A program made the translations under genes and the position numbers. A DNA stretch of 64,000 bases from Sialis fuliginosa. Lineage: Eukaryota > Arthropoda > Insecta > Megaloptera > Sialidae. The notes beneath the pieces are model-generated. The model was not told the DNA's origin. It worked only from the letters and a program-made list of their open reading frames with translations, and did not search any database. The stretch covers positions 33,678,267 to 33,742,266 of the forward strand of contig OY540809.1 of assembly GCA_961205875.1 (NCBI GenBank), in the 5' to 3' direction. Shown here in pieces: positions 1-11,893 of the stretch. Positions within the stretch are counted from its first letter, which is position 1; every line of letters starts with the position of its first letter.

Positions 1-535
1 GTTATGGCCGCTATAAGAGAAAGGTTTACTGTTTTTGTGATTGACGGGCTTCTTTTTTGTAATTCTCATGAACTCATGTTACTAATTAAAACAAGTTAAT
101 TTAATCAATATAATTACCAATGTCCGCAAATATAGTAGTTTTTTAAATTAAAGCCTTTTATTTTGTTTATGTTTTTTCTCCAGTAATGGGTAAAGCAAAA
201 CCAGTAATGAGCACGCAGTGATGAAACACTGAATGATAAGTACTGCAATACAAAATGTATAAAAGAAAGAATTGTCAAATTAAAAATAATGTAAATCAGT
301 TTCTATGATAATATAAGAATGAATTAATAAATTATACTAATAATTAGTTTAAATGTCCACCATTTTGACACCTATTGACTGATTGTCATCAAATCAAGTT
401 GTAAGACAGTTAAATGTACTTACATTAATAATCAGAAATGGTAGTAATCAAATATCAACAAATATTTATAATTCAGTACATTTAATTTAAAAATAGCCAT
501 TACTGGGGTCATATCCAAGACTGGTGCCAGTACCT
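1..535 (-). mobile_element. TA-flanked MITE, AGGTAGTGG family, copy 1 (cut by window edge)
   Basis: Reverse-oriented copy of the family seen at 1839, 38641 and 47250. The in-window end reads ACTGGTGCCAGTACCT followed by TA, the complement of the family's left end. The other end is lost beyond base 1: only the subterminal GTTATGGCCGCTATAAGAG remains. Internal blocks around CAGTAATGG and GAGCACGCAGTGATG match the other copies. No coding capacity. Confidence 0.8.
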
Positions 536-1076
536 TACTTCATTAGTTAATTTAAGTAATAAATAACGCATTTAATATCTATGTTCCGTGAAGGGCCTTT
601 ATTGTAAATATTTATTTGTCTATATTTATAGTTTGGTTGTATTTTTTTAGAATAATAGTTAACAAATACTGAAAACATTTATAAAGCATTTTGTAATGTC
701 TTAATTCTTTACAAGTACATATATGTACTTAGATGTTGGTTTAAAAGATTTAGAAGAATGATTGCGGCCTCGAATAGAAGATTGGAGTTGAATGAATGGT
801 TTTGCTCAACGATTTTAACCCAATTCTTCGTTTCTAACAATTAAGGATTAAACTTGAAACAATTTATCAAAATGTGAAGATTTATAATGAGTAATGGGAA
901 ATACTTACCTTTAGAAATACAATGAAATTCTTAAACAATAAATAAATATTTGAATAATTATATAACAACAATTATATAACAATATAATAATTTCTAAAGA
1001 TAATTTTTGTTGAGTATCAAAAAAATATAATAAATTCATTATTTATTTTAATATCATCGAATTTTCTTTAATTATA
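536..1076. other. AT-rich spacer, nothing recognised
   Basis: A/T-rich sequence between two MITEs with no open frame above about 60 codons, no inverted repeat and no recognisable repeat end. Confidence 0.5.
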
Positions 1077-1688
1077 CAGGTTGTCCAAGATAAGCGTGAA
1101 ATGCCTAAGGATTTCCTAAACGGTAAGATACACATTCGGTTAAATGAGATTATTATTTGTAAGGAAGGAGTGCGTATTACTACATAAAAAAATATTAATA
1201 ATTTTATGTGGTTTAGGCCAAGCTTGTCCAGCCCGCGGGCCACATGCGGCCCTCGAGGACCCTCGGTGTAATAAAATATTTTATTAATATCACTGGTATT
1301 TAGTACTTCGGCTTATTTTTGAAAATAAATATGACAAATAACATACTGTTGTAAAGTAGATTAAAACATACGTTCAAATATGCTATAGTCAACTTATTGG
1401 CCCATAAGAAAAACTAAAGTTTGAACTTGTAACTCGGTAACTAAAAGTGAAATAAAAATTCAAAATACAACAATCAATTCTACACAAAAAGTGCTTTAAG
1501 AAACGCAAACAAAAAATTCCTATCTACTTTGACAAAAAAGTTATAGCTATTTGAAGAATTTTCATATTTTTGAGTATACCGCCTAACCACATAGAATTAT
1601 TAACAAATAATTAATCTCATTTAACCGAATATGTATCTCTTACGTTTAGGAAATCCCCTTGCATTTCAAGCTTATTTTGGGTACCTTC
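1077..1688. mobile_element. Foldback MITE with TA target duplication
   Basis: Inverted arms of about 110 bases. The left arm (from CAGGTTGTCCAAGATAAGC) is matched by the complement of about 1581-1688. Both contain GATTTCCTAAACG and ATTCGGTTAAATGAGATTA. TA flanks both ends (1075-1076, 1689-1690), as in mariner-type elements. The left arm is interrupted at about 1215 by a hAT-like end. The 66-codon minus ORF over the left arm is incidental. Confidence 0.75.
1214..1275 (+). mobile_element. hAT-like terminal fragment
   Basis: CAAGCTTGTCCAGCCCGCGG followed by GCCACATGCGGCCC resembles the CpG-rich termini of hAT elements, including the complete one at 26625. It is out of place in the surrounding AT-rich DNA and interrupts the arm of the foldback at 1077. 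No matching right end or target duplication was found, so this is a fragment. Confidence 0.55.
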
Positions 1689-1838
1689 TATATCCACAAA
1701 ATTTATATATTCTAAGCTTATGTATTTTCATAAAAAAGCATTACATACATTTTTTGTTGCATCATACAAAATCTGTAAATTAACCGATTTTAATTAATGT
1801 ACATATTTATTCATTATCTGTTACTAGTAAATAAGGTA

Positions 1839-2394
1839 AGGTAGTGGCACTAGTCTTGGTAAGGACCTCAGTAATGGCTATTTTTTTAAATTAAATGTAC
1901 TGAATTAAAAATATTTTTTTAATATTTGATTACTACTACGATTTCTGAATATTATATTTAACTGTCTTACAGCGTGATTTGATGACAATCGGCCAATAGG
2001 TGTCAAAATAGTGGATATTTAAACTAATTATTAGTATAATTTATTTATTAATTATTATATTATCATAGAAACTGCTTTACATTGTTTCAAATTTGACGAT
2101 TTTTATCTTTTGTGTCGTAGTACTTATCATTTTGTAATCATTAGCAAGTGTCCATCACTGCGTGCTCATTACTGGTTTTACTTTATCCATTACTGGAGAA
2201 AAAACATAAACAAAATAAAAGGCTATCATTTAAAAAACAAACTATATTTGCGGACTTCGGTAATAAAATTAATTAAATAAAAAGTTACTTGTTTTATTAA
2301 TAAAAGTTCATGAGAATTACAAAAAACTAGTCCATTAATCCAAAAAAAAACCGTAAACTTGCTCTTATAACGGCCATAACTGGTGCCTTTACCT
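1839..2394 (+). mobile_element. TA-flanked MITE, AGGTAGTGG family, copy 2
   Basis: 556 bp bounded by TA (1837-1838, 2395-2396). The left end AGGTAGTGGCACTAGT and the complement of the right end AGGTAAAGGCACCAGT form terminal inverted repeats of about 16 bases. Internal blocks GTGCTCATTACTGGTTTTAC and CCATTACTGGAGAAAAAAC recur in all copies. TA duplication suggests mobilisation by a Tc1/mariner-type transposase. No coding capacity. Confidence 0.85.
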
Positions 2395-3018
2395 TAATAT
2401 TTGTATAAATATTTGTGATTATTGGAAACTAACTAAAATCGAGATACAGTGCAATGTGTTGTTGCTTTCTGTATCTCTATATTACATAGATGGCTGGGTA
2501 TCAGCGATCGTTAATTGTTTCTATTAAAAGATCGTCCACACATGTGTGTTCTAATTGATATTAGTAATATTTTATTTGATTTGCTGGCCTACTTAGAAGA
2601 GGAATGTATATTTTTATTAAATAGATAGACACTGGAAAGATATTCAGAAATATTAATATCAAATAAATTACCCTTCCTCGTTCCAGAATGATTCTTGGTT
2701 TGATTGTTTATTATTTTCTCTTTATTGGTTAAATTATAAAATAATAAAATCATTTTACAAAGTACGGACAGTAGATTTGACGACTTTGTCGTTGTAAAAT
2801 ATTTTCGAACCAACGTTACATAGGATATTGATTTAAAAAAATTAAACTTCGATAAAAATTTGTTTCTTGTAATAAAAAAAAGTTTACATTTTTTTATGGT
2901 TATCGTATATACTGTCGTAATAACTGCTGTAAAGTGAAAAGTTTTCATTAGAGCTTAAATAACTTTTATCTGATTATTAAACTGGTTCCTGCCAGAATCG
3001 CCAGGTTTAAGGGGGTGT
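2395..3018. other. AT-rich spacer with a small hairpin
   Basis: No gene seen. A short hairpin lies at about 2440-2478 (GAGATACAG against CTGTATCTC). The 119-codon minus ORF here (2589-2948) is rich in K, N, I and F, as chance frames in AT-rich DNA are, and was not accepted. Confidence 0.5.
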
Positions 3019-3265
3019 CAAAAAAACATGTTTTCGTTATATTTCAAAAACGGTAATGCAACCTTCAAAATGTGTAATGACAAAAGTATAGATAACAAAA
3101 TTTTACACTTTTTTTGTTTGAAATAATTTTTTTGTTTATTAACAAACACAAAAAAATATTTTTTATACAAAAAAAGTATAGAATTTTGTTATCTATACTT
3201 TTGTCATTACACATTTTGAAGGTTGCATTACGGTTTTTGAAATATAACGAAAAAATGTTTTTTTG
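3019..3265. repeat. Near-perfect hairpin, ~105-bp arms
   Basis: Left arm 3019 to about 3126 and right arm about 3158 to 3265 are near-identical inverted copies sharing TTTCGTTATATTTCAAAAAC, AATGCAACCTTCAAAATG and TAATGACAAAAGTATAGATA, with a ~30-base loop. Probably a small foldback MITE. The overlapping ORFs on both strands are mirror shadows of the palindrome. Confidence 0.8.
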
Positions 3266-3775
3266 CAATGTTTCGCGGGCTATAACTAGCAAACTATGAG
3301 TTTTGTAAAATGATGGCTGTAAGAAAAAATATTGCAAATTGATAGTTCTAAAAGATTGCCATTAAAGTTTTTTCAATATAATCGCTTTTTTATGAAATAA
3401 ATGCAAAAAATCGTTTTTTGTTAACTATCTTGCAATATATCTCGGTACCAATTGATGGTAGAGAATTAGACCTGTGAACAAATTTGTAGATTCAAGTCTT
3501 TTGAACAAAAAAGGTGGTAATAAATTTTATCGTAGAATGAACGATTTACGAGATAATTACGTTTAAAGTTTTCGTAGCGGACAACGCTTAAGGTCATAGA
3601 CTCAGAACACACCCCCCAACAATAAAAAAAAGACTGTAGAACAATGCAGAACAAAAATACAATTTGATTTGGCTCTCAGGGGATATTTACAATAAATCCA
3701 ATTTAATGTTACTATATTTTTATATAGATTCTTATACGTATAATAAAGTAAAAATATTGATTTTCTATTGGTACG
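3266..3775. other. AT-rich spacer
   Basis: No gene or clear repeat end. A 62-codon minus ORF at 3466-3654 has no recognisable motif. Confidence 0.45.
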
Positions 3776-4441
3776 ATTATAACTAAACTTGTGTAGTTCA
3801 CGAACGAACTAGTTCAAAAGAACGCTCCCACACGAGAACTAGAGGAAGTAGTTCGTATGCGCTCCGCTCTTTTAGTTCTATAGTTCCCGATACACTTCAA
3901 ATACACTGTTCTAAAAATGAGATTGTACGATTTTTATGTTTAATAATTTACGTTTTTAATACTTTATTACTAATTTGGATTTATTTTACTAAAGATATAT
4001 TATATTGAATTTTTTTAGTTCACATGAATGCAATATGTCTTTCAAAAGGACGTGATTTTTATATTTTATGACAATCAACAAAAAGGAATGTCACAGATTT
4101 TAATGAAAAAATATATTGCTTATATTACTCTACAGTAAATAATGTTTCAAAATATTCAAATATATCGAGGGTTCGATTTAAAAAAAAGAAGATAATTGCA
4201 AATATATACATTTAAAAATATCGATCTTGTCTATAAATTAATAACGAATACAAAATTGCAGCAGTTTGCATTTCTATCCAATCCAATATATCTAAATCAA
4301 TAAATTTTGTCTTCGTAAAGTTCGGAAAAAATTCTATGAACTAAAAGAACTAGAAGAACGAACTAGTTCATTAAAGACTACTGAACTATAGGGAGCACTC
4401 TCTGTCATGAACTAAAATGCCTAACTCTAATTATAACTAAA
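3776..4441. mobile_element. Element with GTAGTTCACGAAC / GAACTAAAA ends
   Basis: A 12-base direct repeat ATTATAACTAAA (3776-3787 and 4430-4441) flanks a segment beginning CTTGTGTAGTTCACGAACGA and ending with GAACTAGTTC- and TCATGAACTAAAATGCC-type motifs. Subterminal AACTAGTTC and TAGTTC motifs occur at both ends in inverted orientation. A shorter relative lies at 34994. No coding capacity; the exact boundary within the direct repeat is uncertain. Confidence 0.6.
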
Positions 4442-5130
4442 AATTTTATATGTGTATAGTTATTATTTTAATGTACAAAAAACTTAACAAATATTTAAAT
4501 ACCTCTGGTTTAGATACATGTGTATTAAAGAGAAATGATTATGCAGCTATTTTTAATTCTGCATATGCTATACAAGAGGTTCTATTCCATACACTTTAAT
4601 CTCGTTCGATTAATTAAAATGCGTGTGTGTTTTTATATAATAACAGCCTCGAGTAGGTATATTATTCATTAATTAATAACACCAAATTAACAATGTTTTT
4701 GTTTATATTGTTGTTTATTTATTTGTTTTTCTGTTAAATTATTTACAAGTACTGACTTTTTGGCTAAAATGTCAAATTTTACTAGTCGCTAATCAGAACG
4801 AATTAACTTTAATTTAACAGCATTAATTAGATAAATGATAATTTGTCAATTACCACTAATATGTGGATTGATGTAGTTTTATTCAAAATGTAGGTATCAA
4901 TCGTTATTTAATTTTGATTGGGTTTTGTTTACCGATGGCATGATTTAAAGTTTAATTTTTAAAATTTTGAGTAGGTATATTTGATTTTAAATTAACGACT
5001 AAAGTTAGTTTCTGTACAAAAAAAGACTGGGTTAACTGCTTTATGCAATCCACGATCAATATTCTAAAACGTAGTTATATTGTACGTAGTAAAAAAAAAT
5101 GTAATACAATTTTCGTTGGAATTCAATAAT
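4442..5130. other. AT-rich spacer
   Basis: No ORF of note, no repeat end and no hairpin recognised. Confidence 0.45.
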
Positions 5131-5478
5131 GTCCGGTATTATAAATAATTTGCTTGAGTGCAAAAGCAAATTAGCTTCCAGATAACGCTATCTGCTAGGT
5201 ATTAAATATAAATGACAACACACTCACAGATGTAGCGAATGAAATCGTACATATTATAACCTTGACGTATGCGCGATAAGTACAATCAGCGACTTGAAAT
5301 AAGTGCTGCCAACTGCCAAGTGTACCACATAAAATGCATAACATTTACATTATTATATATTTATTACCACTACTTTAAAATATCGAGCAGTTTCATAACA
5401 ATTTGACACCTAGCAGATAGCGTTAGCTGGAAGCTAATTTGCATTTGCACTCAAATAAATTCTTTATAATACCGGGTA
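5131..5478. mobile_element. MITE with ~70-bp inverted arms (GTCCGGTATTATAAA ends)
   Basis: The left arm from GTCCGGTATTATAAATAATT and the complement of the right arm (CCGGTATTATAAAGAATT) match for about 70 bases, through GCAAATTAGCTTCCAG and AACGCTATCTGCTAGGT. The same terminal motif ends the element at 11182, so they form a family with divergent interiors. Confidence 0.75.
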
Positions 5479-6400
5479 TAAGAGACTTAACTAACTGTAT
5501 ATTTATAAATTTTGTTATTAGTGTGTGGATATACGGTATAAGCGATTTTTTTCACTGATTCAGATCAAAAAAGTACCCAATTAGTTTGAACTTTTAGTAC
5601 TTCTTTGATATTGGAAATCTGATGTTTAAAAAATTTGAAACGCAGCTATTTTTATACAATACAGCAGGGATATTTTCGTTTAAGTCTTTGCTGCGAATGT
5701 AAAACCTGACATGTTGATATACGTTTCAATTCTTCTTGAATAAATTTATTCCATCTCCCAGAGTTGAGTGTTGAGAAAATACACAGCGATCGCGCGTTTA
5801 AAAAATCTAAAACGTACTACATTTGAATTTCATATCAACTGTATATACAAGTTTTTAGTTTTTTTTTACACTTTAGTTCTTACACATTTTTTTGAGAATC
5901 CAAAATAACTAACTCCGTAGAAATTGTTTTATATACCTATGGATTAATAGGAAATACGGAGGAAATATGTGGTTTGTTGCTTTGACGTATGAATTATTTA
6001 TATTTTATATATTATGTAGAGCCGCATGCAGAAGTGGTCTTCCAGTTTTCATTCATATTCGCATATCACAAACTTAGTAGACTCCTCCCATTTGATTATT
6101 ATAATATTTAAATCATTGTACCATCAAATTATGTACCAATCAAAGACAGATATTTTGAAATTCATTTGCTAGATAAAGAAGTTTTTTTCGTTTATACTAC
6201 TCATATACATATATTTGTGCGATTAAATTATGTAATCTACAGAAAATTTATACGTAAATTTTGTGGCAATCAATATTTGATATTCCGAATTTTAATATTT
6301 AAATATGTTAAACATGATATAAAATTAATTAATGTAATATAACTATATAAGCTCAGCCATAGAAAATTTTTATTTTTTTTGGCATTTATTTTCAAATACA
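5479..6400. other. AT-rich spacer
   Basis: No gene or repeat boundary recognised, apart from short CG-containing motifs near 5780-5800. Confidence 0.4.
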
Positions 6401-6409
6401 ACCAGTTAT

Positions 6410-6690
6410 TAACGTCACTATGCCACTACCAGACATGGACGACTGGAGGGATCGGGAAGTGTCCTGGGGCAATCAGGGCAGGAAACAGTCACGAAGCCCA
6501 CTTCATCCACGGGTAACGTCCTAGGAATAGACAATAGGTTCTTCTTTCTATTTTAGCCTATACAGTCGTTGTCGAATTGCTCCCACACAGCCCCGTATGC
6601 CTCTGATTCTCCAGCTGCCACGGAGGTGCACTAACGCTATTCTCAATGACTGTATTACAAAATTAACCATTCTGGCTGTTACAATTGTAT
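6410..6690 (-). mobile_element. Probable 3' part of the LINE relic
   Basis: A moderately GC-rich block directly downstream, in minus orientation, of the LINE coding relic at 6732-7165. It holds blocks such as CCTCCGTGGCAGCTGGAGAA and GATTGCCCCAGGACACTTCC on the minus strand. Its composition differs from its surroundings. I infer it is LINE 3' sequence from position only. Confidence 0.35.
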
Positions 6691-6731
6691 TTTTGAATTA
6701 ACTATAAAGTTGTAAATTATTTTATATATGT

Positions 6732-7165
6732 CTATAATATAGACACAATAGATATAGACTCTATATTTATTGTGCTCATCAGAGAGCTTATGTTGTACGG
6801 TGGGAGTAATTTTTGGGTCATTAACTCTTTCCAGAGTTGGCATCGTTCTTTATCATAGTTTTTGCATGCAAATATTAGTGATTCAAATCTCCTTCTGTAT
6901 TGTTATCACATGGGCATGTGGGAGTGGGTTGTTTTCCTATTTTATGCAAATATTTGGGGTATAGGCCATGGTTGAATTTTATTCTTGCAATGGTCGTTAC
7001 CATTAGTCTTGATACGAATGTTTTGTCAAACCATGTTTCGTTATAGAAAAAGTTAACCGATGAAATTTGTCTTTTTATTTTTGAATCTGTTGTAAGCGAT
7101 TTTACGGTGGCAGACGACTTCTGAAGGCGATAGTATATAGAACTCAAACAAAAACATATTTGAAT
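6732..7165 (-). pseudogene. Non-LTR retrotransposon (LINE) ORF2 C-terminal relic
   Basis: Read on the minus strand, the frame contains WFDK, then TTIARIKFNHGLYPKYLHKI and CPCDNNTEGDLNH. This is the pattern of the region downstream of reverse transcriptase/RNase H in LINE ORF2 proteins: R-[IL]-[RK]-x-[GN]-H, then P-x-[YH]-L-x-x-I-G, then C-x-C, then D-L-N-H. The frame stops just after DLNH near 6893. Shifting one base continues with LIFACKNYDKERCQLWKEL and PPYNISSLM to a stop at 6732. A single lost base would explain the break. The reverse transcriptase and endonuclease parts are absent, so this is a dead 5'-truncated copy. The clade (jockey-, I- or RTE-like) cannot be fixed from this piece. 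Confidence 0.75.
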
Positions 7166-7205
7166 AAACATAGGTTTGTGTAATATTTAATGTATGCATA
7201 TTGTA

Positions 7206-7716
7206 CAGGGTATCCAACGAGACGGTGTTGAAACTAATCAGCTGTCATTTTCAAATGGATGCAGTTATTGAAAAAAATAAAAATTGCGTTGAAAAGGGGA
7301 GAGTCTGCAATTTTATTCGGACTATTACTGACTTTTACTCTCGAAAAGTGCTTCTTTTCGAGAGTAAAAGTGTATGGCAGTTCTTATAGGGGATTTCGTA
7401 TTAAATACGGAAAACATAAAGTTAAGAGTGAAACCACACTAAAAAGTTTATAACTCATTATTTATTTAACCTGATGCGTTACGTCACTTCATTTTTGGGC
7501 AATGAATCTTTTTTTATTATTGATTATTAATTATCGATAATTTTAGCATATCAATAAAATAAATTGATGTACGAATATTTTATTAAATTTTTTTATACTC
7601 ATTAAAAACTGCTGACTTTCTTCTTTTCAACGCTATTTTATTTTTTTTTTCAATAACAGTATCCGTTAGAAAATGACAGCTGGTTAATTTCAACACCTGT
7701 CCTGTGGGACACTCTG
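7206..7716. mobile_element. Foldback MITE, CAGGG-type ends, TA duplication
   Basis: TA at 7204-7205 and 7717-7718 bounds inverted arms of about 130 bases. The left arm starts CAGGGTATCCAACGAGACGG. The right-arm complement starts CAGAGTGTCCCACAGGAC. Both contain GGTGTTGAAA and CAGCTGTCATTTTC. Two 60-codon ORFs over the left arm are shadows. Confidence 0.8.
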
Positions 7717-7718
7717 TA

Positions 7719-8925
7719 CATGTATTAATACCCAAGACTGATGAAAAAGCAGTAATTCACACAATACAGATCAAACAGATAATTTCAATGGGATAAAATC
7801 AATCATTTATGAAGTATTGTTCAATTTTGATGTCGACTAATAATGAATATATTAAAGCAGGGTACGAAATTAACAAGATAGTTATGATTTTTCGATAATT
7901 GTTTAATAGTTATCAGATAATAAGTGTGGGTCTGATTCAGGGAAGTAAGTACTTATCTTATTTTTTGTTTTAATACAAATAAAAATTGACCGCACATAAG
8001 GATTATTCTTCCACAGCATATTAAGAAAAAAGTTGTGTGTTTCATAGTCTCATCCAGATAAGCGCACGGTTGAAGTCAAACGTCTTTTATTTTATTAACC
8101 TTTAGAGGACGGAGATTTTTACGTTGAAATCGACCTTTTTATTTATACAAAATTTGTACATAAAATCAATTAATTTCTCACGTGACGTGCCCGATCAAGT
8201 TGCCGATCGATATATCGACCAGTCCTGTCCGTAACGGAAAGTCCACTATAAAAAATTCAGTTTGACGATTTGAAGGGAGTTTTCCTCGTATTTCACATTA
8301 TGATTGTATACACTACCCAAGACAAGAGTGACCTGATTACTAAACCGTCATAAACAAAACTGAAAAAGGCTATTCCTCGCAAGTGTCAAACATAGATGAT
8401 CAGGAAAATCCCATAATAGTTGAGTAAGGCCCTCCGCACATGGTGCGACTGTTTTGCAACGAGAATCGCAAAACGGTTGCTCCGTGTTTTTTTTCTAATT
8501 AATTATTTTAAAATACATTAATTACAACGCGTCGATTGTTGATACCTATTGCCTTTTCATATAGTATATTAAATCAATTAAAAAATATCTGTCAAGTAAT
8601 TGCATAGTGCTTCTTCCTGCTTTTATCAAAAGGACTTAATTGTCGAACAATTTTAATAAATACCTATCAAGTTTTCTAATAAACTATCATAACCTTTTCA
8701 TTTTAAACTATTTTATTTTAAATTTTTCTTAATACACGCCTGATTATTATTTTCTAAAACTAATTTGTTACTGCTATACATACATACGTCAAAAATTAAA
8801 TATTAACAGAAAAAAACGTGTATCGAAACAATTGACAATGGGAAGATTTTGTATATTATGTAATGACCTTTCATGAGACTTGGTTATTACAATCAATCAG
8901 AAATCAAGCCAGGCTGGCAGAATTC
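7719..8925. other. AT-rich spacer with two TE-like fragments
   Basis: No gene. At 8097, TTAACCTTTAGAGGACGG looks like a piggyBac-type end, but no partner end was found. At about 8426-8486 there is a short imperfect GC-rich inverted repeat (GCACATGGTGCGACTGTTTTGC against GCAAAACGGTTGCTCCGTG). The remainder is AT-rich and unremarkable. Confidence 0.4.
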
Positions 8926-8928
8926 TTA

Positions 8929-9026
8929 AGGCCTATACACCACCCAATCTGCAGGGCCGATTTGCAGTACCCACACTCTACAACCCGACAAATCGGTCCT
9001 GCAGATTGGGTGGTGTATAGAGGCCT
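8929..9026. mobile_element. 98-bp hairpin MITE, possible TTA duplication
   Basis: Inverted arms begin AGGCCTATACACCACCCAAT (left) and, complemented, AGGCCTCTATACACCACCCA (right), and run to CGATTTG around a ~20-base loop. TTA at 8926-8928 and 9027-9029 could be a three-base target duplication, as in PIF/Harbinger MITEs, but a three-base match may be chance. Confidence 0.7.
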
Positions 9027-9956
9027 TTATGAATGAGTACTCTAGCCAGACCCAATCAACAACAATTTTTCACTAATTGCGGTTCAGTGATTCATAAGTT
9101 ACGCGTTTGACAATGTTTCGGGGACAGATAGACAAGGAAAAAAAACCGATTGTCTTGAATTGAAACTTGATCAAGTGGAAATTTTGAAATCGGAGATATT
9201 TTTTATTCAGAAAATATAACTTACTAAATAAAATTTAAAACTAATTGTAAGTTAATTTGTAAAAAATAGTTTATGGACACTGGTATGCGGTCGATAGAAC
9301 ATTAATAAAGTAGCAGGTTTGAAGCAAAATCACTTACACTTTAACAACGCTAAACTAATTGGCTAGTTTGTTTATATTGGGGAGATGCGGTCCTGTAATA
9401 GCCATACACGAGCCAAGTTGTGTTAGGCCGGTGTACAGATTTGACCGCTGGATCGGCTAATCCGATTGTAATTTGGTGATAACACCCTGTGGGTAAACGC
9501 TTATACAGGTCCGTCAAGCCGGCTATGTTCGAATAAGCTCTGCAAGCGCAAAAACTCGTCTGTTGTTGAAACTGTTTTTAACAGTAATCGAACGTTAGTA
9601 TATTTTGGAGTTTAATTTACAAATATCGGAATGTGATACAGGAACTGTCTAAAAATTATAACACTGTATTTTTTTAAAATATTATATATAATTGATAGCG
9701 AAATATAGTAAAACCTCGAAATAATAGTAATTCGGGTGTATGATGCGTCCTTAAGTACTATGGGCTTCAGAAGTCGTCTGCTACCCTAAAGGTCAGAATC
9801 GCTTTCAACAGATTCAAAAATATTTAGACAAACATCATTGGTTATCTTTTTCTAGGGCGGAGCTTTTAAATTCGGAATATCAAATATTTATTGCCACAAA
9901 ATTTACTTCTACAATTTTTAATTGATTACATTATAATTGAATCGTACAAATATACC
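9027..9956. other. Spacer, nothing firmly recognised
   Basis: AT-rich. A more GC-rich stretch lies at 9420-9560 (TTAGGCCGGTGTACAGATTT and GTCCGTCAAGCCGGC) without clear inverted symmetry. No gene. Confidence 0.4.
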
Positions 9957-10470
9957 GGGTGTTTCAGTCTACTTTGTTTTACGCACAAACTATTGAAGAT
10001 AGAGTTTTATGATAAAAAATTTACGATATATGTATATCGACCCTAAAGAATTTCAGGAAAATATTTTCAACCCCCCTAAAACTCTCCCTTGTGGGGTAGT
10101 TTGAGAGTAACATGCCCGTTTCTCAGCAAAGTCAAATGGAATGGTATATCTAAGAGTAGATCATTTTAAAGATCATAAAAAAGTAAGAAACTTTTGTTAA
10201 AAATTTTTTCATACATTCAATTGTTTAGAAAATATGGCGCCTTGTTTCCAAATTTTAGGGTTTTACTAAAATTGCTCTAGTTTCGTTAAATATTAATGAA
10301 ATTTTATTTTTAATTTTTTTTTTGAAAGTAGAAATAATGAACTTTCTAATGATGTATGATTATTTGAGATTTGGATAATTTAAAGTGTCACACGCGACAT
10401 ATCAAAAATGCAAAACTTCAATTGGGGATAATTCAAAAATTTTAAATGGAATGATATATCAATTAGTACT
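9957..10470 (+). mobile_element. TE fragment with CCGGGTGTTTCAG end
   Basis: TA followed by CCGGGTGTTTCAGTCTAC resembles the TA-CCGG ends of the MITEs at 44502 and 54754. A motif AAATGGAATGRTATATC occurs twice inside (about 10134 and 10443). No opposite end was found, so this is a truncated copy and the right limit is arbitrary. Confidence 0.45.
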
Positions 10471-11181
10471 GTATCTTAAAAAATATTTATATTTATATTA
10501 ATATTTTAATCTAATATCTGATAAATAATTTATTATATCTATTGATAGGTTTCGTTAGATTTTTACACGTAACTGATAGCGATAACAAATGATTCTTGTG
10601 ACACGTTTTAAATATAATATCACGATTCTGACAATCGGTCAATAATAAATAGCATTCAGCATATTGTGCAGGGGGGAGATATTCATATCCATTAGTGGAG
10701 GTGTTTTCACAAATATGATAGACGCGTGTACAGGGTTGCATCAAGGGCTTTCTGTACCATACCATATTTATTTATTTAAATATAAAAGGTTATTATTTTG
10801 TAAATTTAAAAATAAAACTAAAATATATCTGAAAACATTTTGAAACCAATATCAATAATATTATCAAGAAATTATTGATCTTGTAAATAAATAAATAAAT
10901 CTAAATATGAGTGTTCAGAAAAATACTATTTTATTTGTTTAGTTTGAGAACAGCTATTTTAATATAATGATTTGTGTACATAAGAAAAATTAGCATTTTG
11001 CGTTTTCACTATTTATAACATTTTAAAAAAAAATTAACAATTATTTTAAATATCACATTTTTATGTTAAATATTATGTAGGTACATTCAAAATGAAATTT
11101 AAATTAAAAAATTGCAAGTAGGTATGATTTTACATATAATTTTCTTTTTTCTACGACCATACAAAAATCCAAAAATAAGTT
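10471..11181. other. AT-rich spacer with an unassigned 84-codon minus ORF
   Basis: The minus ORF 10511-10765 has six cysteines and a less AT-biased N-terminal half (MQPCTRVYHICENTSTNG). I recognise no family and see no splice or promoter context, so it is not called as a gene. The rest shows nothing. Confidence 0.3.
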
Positions 11182-11512
11182 ATGTCCAGTATTATAAAGT
11201 AGCTCGCAAAATTTGCTAGCTTACAAGCACTCTCAAATGGGGTATTAATTCTGTACTAGTATCTATGGATTAGCTATGGAATTTAGAGCAGTGACACTTC
11301 AACTAATTGTAACACAGTTGGCATCTTGGACCATACAAAATAATTTTCATAATATCACCACTGTTTTAATACCGTTAGTGTTTACCTACAACGCGTGCGC
11401 GAAACTTGTCAAAGTCTTCAACAAACTCCAAAAGAGCTGTCATATAAGATATATCATTTGAAAGTGCTTGCAAGCTAGTAAATTTGCGAGCTCCTTTATA
11501 ATACCGGACATG
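11182..11512. mobile_element. MITE with ~60-bp inverted arms (ATGTCCGGTATTATAAAG ends)
   Basis: The left end ATGTCCAGTATTATAAAG and the complement of the right end ATGTCCGGTATTATAAAG extend into matching GCTCGCAAA and GCTAGCTTACAAGCACTCTC-like blocks. Relative of the element at 5131. It lies 5 bases before the target duplication of the large foldback. The 61-codon ORF inside is incidental. Confidence 0.75.
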
Positions 11513-11532
11513 AGACTTTCTAATGGGTTCCG

Positions 11533-11893
11533 GTCAATTTATCGTAAACAGTTTATCGTAAACAGTTTATCGTACAACAGTTTATCGTAAAACAATTTAC
11601 CGAACGAACAATTTATCGTATGAACAATTTACCGTAAGAACAATTTATCGTAAAACAATTTATCGTAAGAACAATTTATCGTATGGACAATTTACCGTAA
11701 GAACAATTTATCGTAAAACAATTTATCGTAAGAACAATTTATCGTATGGACAATTTACCGTATGAACAATTTATCGTAAAACAATTTATCGTAAAACAAT
11801 TTATCGTAGAACAATTTATCGTAAAACAATTTATCGTAGAGCAATTTATCGTAAAACAATTTATCGTAAAACAATTTATCGTAAAACAATTTA
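11533..11893 (+). repeat. Minisatellite, left arm of the foldback
   Basis: Over 20 tandem copies of a 15-17 bp unit, consensus near AACAATTTATCGTAA, with variants CAGTTTATCGTAA, CAATTTACCGTA and ATGGACAATTT. Spacer length between CGTA and CAATTT varies by 1-3 bases. Units of 15 bases keep one frame open (repeated QFIVK), which is a by-product and not a gene. Confidence 0.9.

Noticed and set aside
2440-2478. Possible microRNA hairpin
   Set aside because: Stem of about 13 pairs with a bulge is too short for a pre-miRNA.
2589-2948. 119-codon minus ORF
   Set aside because: K/N/I/F-rich composition expected from AT-rich DNA; no motif or splice context.
3065-3337. ORFs on both strands of the 3019-3265 hairpin
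   Set aside because: Mirror images created by the palindrome.
8097-8115. piggyBac-type end TTAACCTTTAGAGG
   Set aside because: No inverted partner end or second TTAA boundary found nearby.
11533-11893. Regular short repeats as a CRISPR array
   Set aside because: Units are contiguous 15-17 bp with no unique spacers, mirrored at the other end of a transposon in an eukaryotic context.
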